A stretch of DNA of 64,000 nucleotides from Halovivax asiaticus JCM 14624 (GTDB lineage: Archaea; Halobacteriota; Halobacteria; Halobacteriales; Natrialbaceae), in contig NZ_AOIQ01000006.1 of the NCBI RefSeq assembly GCF_000337515.1, positions 6,265-70,264 on the forward strand, in the 5' to 3' direction. The notes under the pieces were generated by a model that had not been told where the DNA came from, ran no database searches, and worked only from the letters and a program-made list of their open reading frames with translations. Shown here one piece after another: positions 41,918 through 50,738 of the stretch; position 1 is the first letter of the stretch; every line of letters starts with the position of its first letter. Position numbers and translations under genes: made by a program.

Positions 41918-44631
41918 TGACCCGAAACGAGTGGACGTCCGAAACGGACGCATCGACCGACAGCGATGGCATCCCGATCACGGGCAAGGGCGTCGTCGAG
42001 ACGTATCCCGGTGCGCCAGGCGACGCGACCGTCGTCGAGGTTCCCGCACGCGAGGCGACGACGATCCCCGCTCGCGACGTGCTCCAAGCGGCGCTCGCCA
42101 GCCCGCTCGATCACGACCTCTACGCCCACCAGGCCGACGCACTCGTGGCACTCGCCCGCGACGAGAACGTCTGCGTCACCACGAGTACTGCCTCGGGGAA
42201 GACACTGGTCTACGGCCTACAGATCGCCAGACACTACCTGGCTGGCGACCCGGGACCGTATGAGAGCAGGGAGGAACACAGTCAACGAGGGTCGACCGCA
42301 CTCGTCGTCTACCCGACGAAGGCCCTCTCCCGTGACCAGGAACGGGAACTGAACGACCTCTACGAGACCCTCGGGCTCGACGTCACCGTCCGGGTCTACG
42401 ACGGTGACACCGACCACGGAGAGGCCCGCCGCGAGATTCGCGAGACGGCCGACGTGATCGTCACCAACTTCGCGGGCGTGAACACCTACCTCCACGACCA
42501 CGATCGCTGGGCCAGTTTCTACGGCGCGTGCGATCTCGTCGTGATCGACGAGTCCCACACGTACACCGGCGTCCACGGCATGCACGTCGCCTGGACGATC
42601 CGCCGCCTCAAACGAGTGCTCACCTACTACGGGGCCGACCCGGGATTCGTCCTGACGAGTGCGACAATCGGCAATCCGGCCGCCCACTCCGAGGCCCTGA
42701 TCGACGAACCCGTCACCGTCGTCGACGAGGACGGCTCGCCGCGTGGCCCACGGGAGCTGGTACTCTGGAACCCGCCTCGCGCGTCAGCCGACGGGGATCA
42801 ATCCGTGGAGCGGGACGATGATATCGACTCGGTCGACGCTGACGAGGAACGTGCCGATCGCCTCCCGGCCTCCGTGGAAGCCCCGCGACTCTTCAGCCAC
42901 CTCACCTACCACGGCGCCCAGACGCTGCTGTTTACCCCATCGCGAAAGCTCGCCGAACTCTCGATCGAGCGCGCCGAACGCGGTCGAGAGCGGTGGTCGG
43001 GCTACTATACAGCACCTGACCGCGGCAGCGATCTCCGTTCCTATCACGCCGGCCACGCGCGCAACTCTCGACACGCGACGGAACAGGGGCTGAAGACGGG
43101 GTCGCTCGACGGCGTCGCCTCGACGAACGCGCTGGAACTCGGGCTCAACATCGGCGCGATGGACGCGACCGTCCAGCTGGGCTACCCTGGCCAACGTCAG
43201 GCGTTCTGGCAGCAGATCGGCCGGGCTGGCCGGGGGACAGAGCGCGCACTCTCGGTGCTCGTCGCCGACCACCGGACGCTGGACCAGTACGTCGTCTCCA
43301 ACCCCTCGTACCTCACCGAGTCCGACGTGGAGGATGCCGTCGTCGACACGGAGAACGACGCCGTCTTCGCGACGCACGTCCGCTGTGCGGCCGACGAACT
43401 CTCACTCGACGAGACTGACGCCGAGAACTTCGCCGACCGCGAGCGCCTGGAATCCGCCGTCGAACTCTGGCGACGCGCAGGGGACCTCTCCGGCCGACTG
43501 GAGACTGGCGTCTCCTATACCGGCCCGCCACGACCGCAATCGTCGGTGTCGATGTACGCCACCGCCGGCCAGGAGTACGAGGTTCGCCTCGCCGACGGTG
43601 TCGACGCCCAGCACGATCCCGAGATGGAGCCGCTCGCTCGCGAACGGGTCTTCCGCGATTTCCACGAGGGCGCCGTCAGGCTCCACGAGGGCCGACAGTA
43701 CCAGGTAACGGATGTCGTCCACGACGGTCCGCAGCCACACGTCGTGATCCAGCCGGTCGACGTCGACTACTACACGCGGACCAACCGCGAGGTGACCGTC
43801 ATCGACGCCGACTCCAAACGGTCGCGGGAGATCGGCGACTTCGTCCTGCACCACGGCACCGGGACCGTCCTCTCGTACTACGGTTCCTTCGATCAGGTGC
43901 GAATCGAGGGCGGCCAGAAGCGTCGCCAGAACGTCCCGACCGGTCTGCCGGCACTCCCGATGGAGACCCAGCTCTGCTGGCTCGAAGTTCCGCCGGCCGT
44001 CGAAGCCAGACTCGTCGACCGCTACAGCGACTTCACGGTGCCCGAACTCGACGGCGAATTCGGCGAGGGCGTCCACGTCGGCTACGCTGGGGGACTGCAC
44101 GCCGCCGAACACGCCACCATCGGCGTCGCACCGCTCGAACTAATGGTCGACAAACGAGATCTCGGCGGGCTCGCGACGCTCTCGCTCGACGCCCATCAGG
44201 CGGCGTCGACGGACGATCCTGCGGAATCAGACGACGCCGTCGGAGAGACGACCCGAGCGCCGGAGTCGATCGCGGCGGCCGAAGCGACGATTCGCTCGCG
44301 CGCCGACGACCTCGATCGCCCGCCAGCCAGCGGCTGGTTCATCTACGACGGCGTCGAGGGCGGGCTCGGGTTTTCGCGGGCGATATACGACGAGTTCGAG
44401 GCGATCGCCGAACGCGCACGGTCGCTGATCGCCGGCTGTGACTGCGGCCGGATCGACGGCTGTCCGGCCTGCATCATGGACGACCAGTGCGGCAACGACA
44501 ACCGACCGCTCCACGGCGAGGCGGCGATCGACGTCCTCGACGCACTACTTGACCAGGAATCGACGTCAGCGGGGTCGGCCGACGCCGTCGCAGACGAACG
44601 CGGGCGACGGCCGACCCTGTTTTACTCGTGA
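41917..44631 (+). CDS. DEAD/DEAH superfamily 2 helicase with C-terminal zinc-binding DUF1998 domain, MrfA/YprA-type
   Basis: 904 residues. Helicase motifs: Walker A in TTSTASGKTLVYGLQ, Ia VVYPTKALSRDQ, II VVIDESHTYTGVHG (DESH), III VLTSATIGNP, and in the second RecA domain the motif VI region QQIGRAGRGTERALSVL. A long middle region leads to the DUF1998/MZB domain whose four cysteines are in CDCGRIDGCPACIMDDQC (about residues 849-866). This is the layout of MrfA-like 3'-5' DNA translocases. Start and upstream stop share one base (TGATG), so it is coupled to the MrfB-like exonuclease. Confidence 0.9.
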   Translation: MTRNEWTSETDASTDSDGIPITGKGVVETYPGAPGDATVVEVPAREATTIPARDVLQAALASPLDHDLYAHQADALVALARDENVCVTTSTASGKTLVYGLQIARHYLAGDPGPYESREEHSQRGSTALVVYPTKALSRDQERELNDLYETLGLDVTVRVYDGDTDHGEARREIRETADVIVTNFAGVNTYLHDHDRWASFYGACDLVVIDESHTYTGVHGMHVAWTIRRLKRVLTYYGADPGFVLTSATIGNPAAHSEALIDEPVTVVDEDGSPRGPRELVLWNPPRASADGDQSVERDDDIDSVDADEERADRLPASVEAPRLFSHLTYHGAQTLLFTPSRKLAELSIERAERGRERWSGYYTAPDRGSDLRSYHAGHARNSRHATEQGLKTGSLDGVASTNALELGLNIGAMDATVQLGYPGQRQAFWQQIGRAGRGTERALSVLVADHRTLDQYVVSNPSYLTESDVEDAVVDTENDAVFATHVRCAADELSLDETDAENFADRERLESAVELWRRAGDLSGRLETGVSYTGPPRPQSSVSMYATAGQEYEVRLADGVDAQHDPEMEPLARERVFRDFHEGAVRLHEGRQYQVTDVVHDGPQPHVVIQPVDVDYYTRTNREVTVIDADSKRSREIGDFVLHHGTGTVLSYYGSFDQVRIEGGQKRRQNVPTGLPALPMETQLCWLEVPPAVEARLVDRYSDFTVPELDGEFGEGVHVGYAGGLHAAEHATIGVAPLELMVDKRDLGGLATLSLDAHQAASTDDPAESDDAVGETTRAPESIAAAEATIRSRADDLDRPPASGWFIYDGVEGGLGFSRAIYDEFEAIAERARSLIAGCDCGRIDGCPACIMDDQCGNDNRPLHGEAAIDVLDALLDQESTSAGSADAVADERGRRPTLFYS

Positions 44632-44704
44632 GTGATTCCGCCTCGGAGATCGACACCGCGAGCATCCGCCGTCGATCGAAATTTCAGTGATCGAAACGGT
44701 AACG

Positions 44705-44710
44705 TTTACA
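44705..44710 (+). promoter_or_regulatory. TATA box of purD
   Basis: TTTACA ends 24 nt before the ATG at 44735, supporting that start and a leaderless mRNA. Confidence 0.5.
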
Positions 44711-44734
44711 CGGCGGCCGCTCCCGTGGTCAAAT

Positions 44735-46024
44735 ATGCGCGACATCGTACTCCTCATCGGCGGTGGTGGCCGCGAGCACGCCATCGCCCGCAGTCTGGCC
44801 GACAGCGAGGTCGACCTGTACGCCTGTGCGGGTAATCGTAATCCGGGAATCGCCGCCCTGGCGACGGATTTCGAGACGCTCGACACCAGCGACACCGACG
44901 CCGTCGTCGACTATGCCGACGAGATCGACGCGACGATCGCCGTCGTCGGGCCGGAGGGCCCGCTCGCCGAGGGCGTCGTCGACGAGCTAGAAGCGTCGGG
45001 CGTCTACGCGTTCGGCCCCCGCGAAGCCGACGCCCGGATCGAGACGGACAAGGCCTTTCAGCGCCGGTTCATGGCCGAACAGGACATTCCCGGCTGCCCT
45101 GACTTCGAGACGTTCGACGACTCGGAAGCCGCCTGCGAGTATATCGATGAGTATGACGGCGACCTCGCGATCAAGCCGGCCGGGCTCACAGGTGGCAAGG
45201 GCGTGAAGGTCATCGGCGATCAGGTCACTGCCGAGGAGGGGAAGGAGTACATCCGCGAGTCCGACTACGACCGGATCGTCCTCGAAGAGCGCCTCGTCGG
45301 CGAGGAGTTCACCGTCCAGGCGTTCGTCGCCAACGGGTCTGTTCGAACGGCACCCGCCGTGCAAGATCACAAGCGCGCCTACGAGGGCGACGAGGGACCA
45401 AACACCGGCGGAATGGGCAGCTACTCGGCGCCCGGCGTGGACCTCCCATTCATGCGTGAGGGCGACTACGACCGCGCCGTCGAGATCGTCGAGGCGACGG
45501 TCGAGGCCCTCGACGATTACAAGGGCATCCTCTACGGCCAGTTCATGCTCACCGCCGACGGACCGAAGGTCGTCGAGTTCAACGCTCGCTTCGGCGACCC
45601 GGAGGCGATGAACACGCTTCCGGTCCTCGAAACCGACTTCCTCGATGTCCTGACCGCAGCCAGAAACGGCGAGGAACTTCCCGCTCTCTCCTTCGACGAG
45701 CGAGCGACGGTCTGTAAGTACGCCGTGCCAGAAGGCTATCCCACCGATCCGAAAGCCGGGGCGAAGGTACAAGTCGACGAAGAAAGCGCGGACGCCCTGC
45801 TGTACTACGCAAGCGTCGACGAGCGCGACGACGGCATTTACACGACGACCTCCAGATCGTTCGCCGTCGTCGGCCGTGCCGACTCGATCGCCGACGCTGA
45901 GACCATCGCCGAGGACGCCCTCGCCATCGCCGGCGAGGACGGACTGCACATCCGCCACGACATCGGGACCGAAGATCTAGTGCAGCGGCGGATCGACCAC
46001 ATGACCGAACTCCGCGACGAGTAA
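44735..46024 (+). CDS. purD: Phosphoribosylamine--glycine ligase (GAR synthetase)
   Basis: 429 residues from the ATG at 44735 (MRDIVLLIGGGGREHAIARS). Second step of purine synthesis: phosphoribosylamine + glycine + ATP to GAR. The N-domain glycine loop GGGGREHA, then AVVGPEGPLAEGVVDEL, the ATP-grasp segments AIKPAGLTGGKGVKVIGD and VLEERLVGEEFTVQAFV, the KRAYEGDEGPNTGGMGSY loop and VVEFNARFGDPEAMNTLPVL are all canonical. The length is standard. No other pur gene is adjacent. Confidence 0.97.
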   Translation: MRDIVLLIGGGGREHAIARSLADSEVDLYACAGNRNPGIAALATDFETLDTSDTDAVVDYADEIDATIAVVGPEGPLAEGVVDELEASGVYAFGPREADARIETDKAFQRRFMAEQDIPGCPDFETFDDSEAACEYIDEYDGDLAIKPAGLTGGKGVKVIGDQVTAEEGKEYIRESDYDRIVLEERLVGEEFTVQAFVANGSVRTAPAVQDHKRAYEGDEGPNTGGMGSYSAPGVDLPFMREGDYDRAVEIVEATVEALDDYKGILYGQFMLTADGPKVVEFNARFGDPEAMNTLPVLETDFLDVLTAARNGEELPALSFDERATVCKYAVPEGYPTDPKAGAKVQVDEESADALLYYASVDERDDGIYTTTSRSFAVVGRADSIADAETIAEDALAIAGEDGLHIRHDIGTEDLVQRRIDHMTELRDE

Positions 46025-46164
46025 GTCGACGCGCGAGACAATGCGGATCTAGCTCGTCACGCAAGACCAACGCGTATCGAGGCCGCTGGTTTTCGATAGT
46101 GGTGAAACATTGAAGCGGTCACCGTCGAATACGTTCTTGTACCCGCGAAGCTAACACGGGGACA

Positions 46165-46749
46165 GTGCCTTCCGACGATCCCTCACGCCACGACCGGATC
46201 GATCGCCACCCGACACCGGGTCCCGGGAACTCCCTGTCCGGCTGGCCCGGCGAACGCAACCCCGTTCGTGTCGCCGTCTCCTACGTCGTCGTCTGGCTCG
46301 TTCGACTCTCTCCGAGTTTGAAACTGAAACGCTGGCTCCTCCGCCGACTCGGCGTGACCGTCGGGGAACGCGTCTCCTGGGGATTGGAGGCGACGCCGGA
46401 CGTCTTCTGGCCGGAGCTCATCACCCTCGAAGACGACGCACTCATCGGGTACGACGCCACGATCCTTTGCCACGAGTTTCTCCAGGACGAGTACCGGACC
46501 GGCGAGGTCGTCGTCCGTGAACGAGCGATGATCGGGGCAGGGGCGATCATCCTGCCGGGCGTGGAAATCGGTCCCGGGGCGAGCGTCGCGGCGAACTCGC
46601 TCGTCACCAGAGACGTTCCGGCAGGAACTGTCGTCGCCGGTGTGCCCGCCCGCCCCATGTCGAGCGGGGACGTCCACGGCGGCGAGACCACTCACGGTAC
46701 CGAAACCGATCGTGACGACGAGGACGACTCAGCGCATTCAGCGGACTGA
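46165..46749 (+). CDS. Left-handed beta-helix (hexapeptide) O-acyltransferase
   Basis: 194 residues, GTG start (MPSDDPSRHDRIDRHP). A membrane-associated helix near residues 32-50 (VRVAVSYVVVWLVRLSPSLK) precedes a hexapeptide-repeat domain: LEATPDVFWPELITLEDDALIGYDATILCHEFLQDE (with the catalytic-type His) and the repeats GAGAIILPGVEIGPGASVAANSLVTRDVPAGTVVAGVPAR. It resembles maltose/galactoside acetyltransferase-like enzymes. The acceptor is unknown, possibly a lipid or cell-surface sugar given the N-terminal hydrophobic segment. An acidic tail follows. Confidence 0.82.
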   Translation: MPSDDPSRHDRIDRHPTPGPGNSLSGWPGERNPVRVAVSYVVVWLVRLSPSLKLKRWLLRRLGVTVGERVSWGLEATPDVFWPELITLEDDALIGYDATILCHEFLQDEYRTGEVVVRERAMIGAGAIILPGVEIGPGASVAANSLVTRDVPAGTVVAGVPARPMSSGDVHGGETTHGTETDRDDEDDSAHSAD

Positions 46750-46806
46750 TCGGACAGCGTGGTACTACCCGGCAACCGACTCGGTGCGAAAAAGGACGAA
46801 CAACTC

Positions 46807-47976
46807 TTACAGCGACGACCAGCGTTTTCGGGCAGCGTTCCAGCCGATCAGGTCGGCGATCCACCGGGCGGCGATCAGTTTCTTCAGGTTGCGCGCCGGG
46901 AAGCCGCCGAAGGTCGAGACAGGGAGCCCGACGCCGAGCGCGGGTTTGACATCGTGGGCGACGGCCCGTTCGCCGATCGAGACGACGGTTCCTTTGTCAT
47001 CGTACTCCCACGTTTCGAGCGGACGTCCTTCGATTGCTCGAGCGACATTTCGACCGACGACCTCGGCCGCTTGCCAGGCCGCCTGGGCGGTCGGCGGCGC
47101 CGGCTGGTCTCCCTGATCGACGATGGCAGAGTCACCGATGGCGAAGACGTTCTCGTCCGAGGTCTGGAAGTTCGACTCGACCTCGACCCGGTTGTGCTGG
47201 TTGTCGAGGGCTGTCTCGTCGAGTGCGTCCTGACCGGTGATGCCACCGGTCCAGATCAACACGTCGTACTCGAGCGGGTCGCCCTCGTCGAAGTTGATCG
47301 CATCCTCGGTCGCTTCCGTGATCGGATCGTCGGTGTGAATCGTCACGCCCGCATCCTCGAGTCGCTCGCGGAGTGCGCCCTGGATCGACGGATCGTGACC
47401 GGGGAAGATCTCCTCCATCGCTTCGACGAGGTGGATCTCGAGCGGGGCCCGACGATCGTCTCTGAACTCGGCGAGTTCGCCCGCGGTCTGAATGCCAGAC
47501 AGCCCGGCACCCCCGACGACGATCTGGGCGGGTTCACTCCGGGTGGCCTCCTCGCTGGCCGCGTCGACGGCCTCGTGGATCGAGAGCGCGTCGTCGAGAC
47601 TCTTCAGCGTGAGCGAGTGCTCGTCGAGGCCGGGAATGCCGTAGTAGGCCGTCTGGCTTCCCAGTGCGACGACGAGATAATCGTAGGAGACAGCCTCGGC
47701 GTCCTCGAGTTCGATAGTCTGGTCGTCCGTGTCGACGGCGACCACGGTGTCGGTGACGAACGTCGTGGACCGATCGGCGATGTCGCGGGTCGGAATCGTG
47801 ATGTCGGCCTGCACTGCCGGGTCACGAATCACGCGGTGGACCTCGTGGAGCACGAGGTGATAGTCGGTGTCGGAAATCCAGGTCAGGTCGGCGTCCGAGC
47901 CGAGTGACGATTGCAGTGACTTGACCGCACCGGCTCCGGCGTATCCGGATCCGAGTACGACAACGTCGGTACTCAT
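46807..47976 (-). CDS. NADH dehydrogenase-like FAD-dependent oxidoreductase (type II, Ndh family)
   Basis: 389 residues from the ATG at 47976 (MSTDVVVLGSGYAGAGAVKS). It has FAD-binding GxGxxG at the start, YDYLVVALGSQTAYYGIPG, the NAD-binding second Rossmann motif IVVGGAGLSGIQTAGELAEF, the FAD loop VFAIGDSAIVDQGDQPAPPTAQAAWQ and a C-terminal membrane-associating region (LKKLIAARWIADLIGW). These single-subunit enzymes pass electrons from NADH to menaquinone at the inner face of the membrane. Sulfide:quinone reductase is less likely because no paired redox cysteines are seen. Confidence 0.87.
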   Translation of the reverse strand: MSTDVVVLGSGYAGAGAVKSLQSSLGSDADLTWISDTDYHLVLHEVHRVIRDPAVQADITIPTRDIADRSTTFVTDTVVAVDTDDQTIELEDAEAVSYDYLVVALGSQTAYYGIPGLDEHSLTLKSLDDALSIHEAVDAASEEATRSEPAQIVVGGAGLSGIQTAGELAEFRDDRRAPLEIHLVEAMEEIFPGHDPSIQGALRERLEDAGVTIHTDDPITEATEDAINFDEGDPLEYDVLIWTGGITGQDALDETALDNQHNRVEVESNFQTSDENVFAIGDSAIVDQGDQPAPPTAQAAWQAAEVVGRNVARAIEGRPLETWEYDDKGTVVSIGERAVAHDVKPALGVGLPVSTFGGFPARNLKKLIAARWIADLIGWNAARKRWSSL

Positions 47977-48102
47977 ACAGAGGACTCGGGATAGCTCCAA
48001 TACAAAGCTGTTGAAAGCCACAGCGCTGTGTGTGCGGATCTCTCGCGTGGCCCAGGACGACTGAGTGGCTGGCTTCAGCGCCCAAATATACCGAACGGCT
48101 CG

Positions 48103-49023
48103 TTAGATAGTCCGCTTTCCGAACGCACTGGCGACGATCTCTGTCGCAACCGAGGCGGTCTCGTTCGACTCGTCTAATATCGGGTTCACTTCGACGACGT
48201 CCATCGATCGCAACGAGTCGTGTGCCTCGGCGTGTTCGGCGACAACCTCGAGCGCCGAGTGTGCCTCACGGTACGTGACACCACCGCGGACCGGTGTGCC
48301 GACCCCTGGTGCGGCCGACGGGTCGAGCCAGTCGAGGTCGAGACTGACGTGCAAGCCGTCCGTCCCGTCGGTCGCGGCGGCGAGCGCATCCTCAACGACC
48401 GCCGTAATTCCCCGCTCGTCGATATCCGCCATGGTGAAGGCCGTGATTTCGCTGTCGCGAATCGCCTCGCGTTCTTTCTCGTCGACGCTCCGAAGGCCGA
48501 CGTAGGCGACCGACTCTTCCCGGACGTTTGGTGCGTTCGCCCAGTCCCAGTCGCCGAACTCGTCGTAGCCGAGGGCGGCTGCAAGCGGCATCCCGTGAAC
48601 GTTTCCACTCGGCGAGGTCGACGGCGTGTTAAGGTCGGCGTGGGCGTCGAACCAGACGACGCCCAGGTCGGCGTCTCTCGAAGCGCCGTTCATCGTACCG
48701 ATCGAAATCGAGTGATCGCCGCCGAGAACGAGCGGAAACTCCCCATCTGCTAGCGTTTCCTCGACGCGATCACCGAGGCGCTCGCAGGCACGCTGGACCT
48801 CGTCGATGAATTTTGCATTCTCGTGATCCAGCGTGCCGGCGTCCGGATCCCGTTCTTCCGCCCGCGGGACGAAGAGGTCGCCGTCGTCTCGCGCTTCGAT
48901 CCCTGCAGCCGCCAGCGTCTCAGCCAGGCCCGCATATCTGATCGCCGACGGCCCCATGTCTACGCCGCGCCGATTCGCCCCATAGTCGACCGGGGCACCG
49001 ATAATGCGTACGGTTCGACTCAT
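48103..49023 (-). CDS. rocF: Arginase (ureohydrolase family)
   Basis: 306 residues. The Mn-binding signatures of ureohydrolases are GGDHSISIGT, VVWFDAHADLNTP and SLDLDWLDPSAAPGVGTPVRGG. The GNVHGMPLAAALG loop and VNPILDESNETASVATEIVASAFG end favour arginase over agmatinase. It hydrolyses arginine to ornithine and urea, opening arginine catabolism. A TATA-like element in CCTTAAAT (49045-49052, minus strand) lies 22-29 nt upstream of the ATG. No ornithine-handling gene is adjacent. Confidence 0.92.
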   Translation of the reverse strand: MSRTVRIIGAPVDYGANRRGVDMGPSAIRYAGLAETLAAAGIEARDDGDLFVPRAEERDPDAGTLDHENAKFIDEVQRACERLGDRVEETLADGEFPLVLGGDHSISIGTMNGASRDADLGVVWFDAHADLNTPSTSPSGNVHGMPLAAALGYDEFGDWDWANAPNVREESVAYVGLRSVDEKEREAIRDSEITAFTMADIDERGITAVVEDALAAATDGTDGLHVSLDLDWLDPSAAPGVGTPVRGGVTYREAHSALEVVAEHAEAHDSLRSMDVVEVNPILDESNETASVATEIVASAFGKRTI

Positions 49024-49150
49024 ACGTTCGTCTCCGTGGCGTGACCTTAAATTGGTGCTGAATGGCTGCCCGTTCGAACGGCTGAGGAAGGTCGACGGCG
49101 GGGTCGGACGACGACAGCTTTAGGGTTCGATGGCTCGACGATTCACCCGG

Positions 49151-49831
49151 ATGATGCTGAGCGACGTCATGGAGGATTACCTCAAGGTGATCTACCAGCT
49201 AGAACGAGGTCGCGACGATCGGATCCGGACCTCCGAGATCGCAGACGAGCTGGACGTGACGTCGCCGACCGTGACGAGTATGCTCGAAAGCCTCGCCGAG
49301 CGCGGCTTGCTCGATCGCGAGAAGTACAACGGCGTCACACTCACCGAGGAGGGCGAGACCGTCGCTATCGAGGTTGTCAGACATCACCGGCTTCTGGAAG
49401 CCTACCTGGCCGAACATCTGGATTACGACTGGGCGGAAGTCCACGACGAAGCGGACCGACTCGAACACCACATCAGCGAGAACTTCGAGGCACGCCTCGC
49501 CGCCGCCCTCGACGACCCTAACGTGGATCCACACGGCTCACCCATCCCGAACGCGGATCTCGACGCTCCCTGTGCGCGCCCCGGCGAGTCGGTGAGCGCG
49601 TTCGAACCGGGTGACACCGTCGTCGTCGAGGAGGTCGCCGACGAAGATCCGGACGTGCTGTCGTACCTCGCCGACCGCGGCGTCGAACCGGGCGTCGAAC
49701 TCGAGATCATCGAACGCGCCCCGTTCGGGATGATCACGGCCCAGGCTGCCGGCGCGGATCGAACGATTTCGTTGCCAGAAGATGTCGCCGCACACGTGCG
49801 CGTCCGACGGCCCGTCGACGCGGAACACTGA
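49151..49831 (+). CDS. Metal-dependent transcriptional regulator, DtxR/MntR (SirR) family
   Basis: 226 residues from the ATG at 49151 (MMLSDVMEDYLKVIYQLERG). That start is chosen over 49130 because CTTTAGG at 49113-49119 is too close to the latter, and the family usually starts this way. N-terminal winged helix (TSEIADELDVTSPTVTSMLESLAERGLLDRE), a dimerisation and metal-binding region (VRHHRLLEAYLAEHLDYDWAEVHDEADRLEHHIS, with the His/Glu ligands), then an FeoA-like SH3 domain (VEEVADEDPDVLSYLADRGV). It likely represses Mn or Fe uptake genes when metal is bound. Confidence 0.92.
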   Translation: MMLSDVMEDYLKVIYQLERGRDDRIRTSEIADELDVTSPTVTSMLESLAERGLLDREKYNGVTLTEEGETVAIEVVRHHRLLEAYLAEHLDYDWAEVHDEADRLEHHISENFEARLAAALDDPNVDPHGSPIPNADLDAPCARPGESVSAFEPGDTVVVEEVADEDPDVLSYLADRGVEPGVELEIIERAPFGMITAQAAGADRTISLPEDVAAHVRVRRPVDAEH

Positions 49832-50014
49832 GCCGGTCAGACAGCACGGCCAAATCCGGTTACGGACCGAGACGAAACGAGTCGAGTGGCGAAGACCTGG
49901 TCAACTGGAATTTGCGATTGTCCAATGTGGTCAGTTTCTACGACCGAGAGCTGTCGAGATTGAGAGGGGTCCGGGGCCCAGCCGGCCTCCCGTGGCGATA
50001 CCGAGACCCTCGGA

Positions 50015-50019
50015 TTTAA
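50015..50019 (+). promoter_or_regulatory. TATA box of the winged-helix regulator
   Basis: TTTAA in CGGATTTAAGAAAAAC ends 24 nt upstream of the ATG at 50044. The flanking A-rich run extends the AT-rich promoter. Confidence 0.5.
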
Positions 50020-50043
50020 GAAAAACTGCTGCGAACGTCTGGT

Positions 50044-50574
50044 ATGTCGTCCATCGAGCTTACCTCCAGCCAGAAGATGATCTTGCGGGCGCTGACAAAC
50101 CTCCACGCTGGAGCCGAGGACGCGATCAAAGGCGAGGACATCGCCGAACAGGTCGACCGGAACCCGGGGACGATCCGGAATCAGATGCAGAGCCTGAAAG
50201 CCCTCCAGCTCGTCGAAGGTGTGCCCGGCCCCAAGGGCGGGTACAAACCGACGGCGAAAGCATTCGAGGCCCTCGGCGTGCAACAACTCGACGAACCAGC
50301 CTCGGTCCCACTCGCCGTCGACGGCGAACCAGTCGAGGACATCGTCGTCGAAGAGATCGACCTCTCGAGCGTTCACCACCCCGACCTGTGTCGAGCCGAG
50401 ATCCACATTCAGGGGTCACTCCACGTCAGCGACGAGGATCTGATACGTGTCGGGCCGACGCCGCTCTCGAAACTCGTCGTCGAGGGAACGCTCGACGGTA
50501 AAGACGACACGAACAACGTACTGATCCTTCAGATCGAGGAGATGATCGCCCCAGCTGAAGAGCCAACGCACTGA
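50044..50574 (+). CDS. Winged-helix (Rrf2-like) transcriptional regulator with C-terminal sensor-like domain
   Basis: 176 residues. The N-terminal 80 residues form a winged helix (MSSIELTSSQKMILRALTNL, GEDIAEQVDRNPGTIRNQMQSLKALQLVEGVPGPKGGYKPT), where the GPKGGYKPT wing is typical of Rrf2-like repressors. The C-terminal domain (about 90-176, VEEIDLSSVHHPDLCRAEIHIQGSL and LSKLVVEGTLDGKDDTNNVLILQIEEM) is found in a haloarchaeal regulator family and may sense a ligand. It lacks the three-cysteine Fe-S motif of IscR. Targets unknown. Confidence 0.82.
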   Translation: MSSIELTSSQKMILRALTNLHAGAEDAIKGEDIAEQVDRNPGTIRNQMQSLKALQLVEGVPGPKGGYKPTAKAFEALGVQQLDEPASVPLAVDGEPVEDIVVEEIDLSSVHHPDLCRAEIHIQGSLHVSDEDLIRVGPTPLSKLVVEGTLDGKDDTNNVLILQIEEMIAPAEEPTH

Positions 50575-50738
50575 CTAATCCAGGTAGCATCACTTCCGGC
50601 CGATTTTGCGAAGGTACCCTTGGAACTGGGACAGCTGTTCACCGAGTCCCCACTGCGTGCGACGAGTCCCGACAACGGAGTAGTAAGCCGACTGGTCTTT
50701 CGATTTCGGTACGTAGGAAAACGACTCCGACTGATGCC

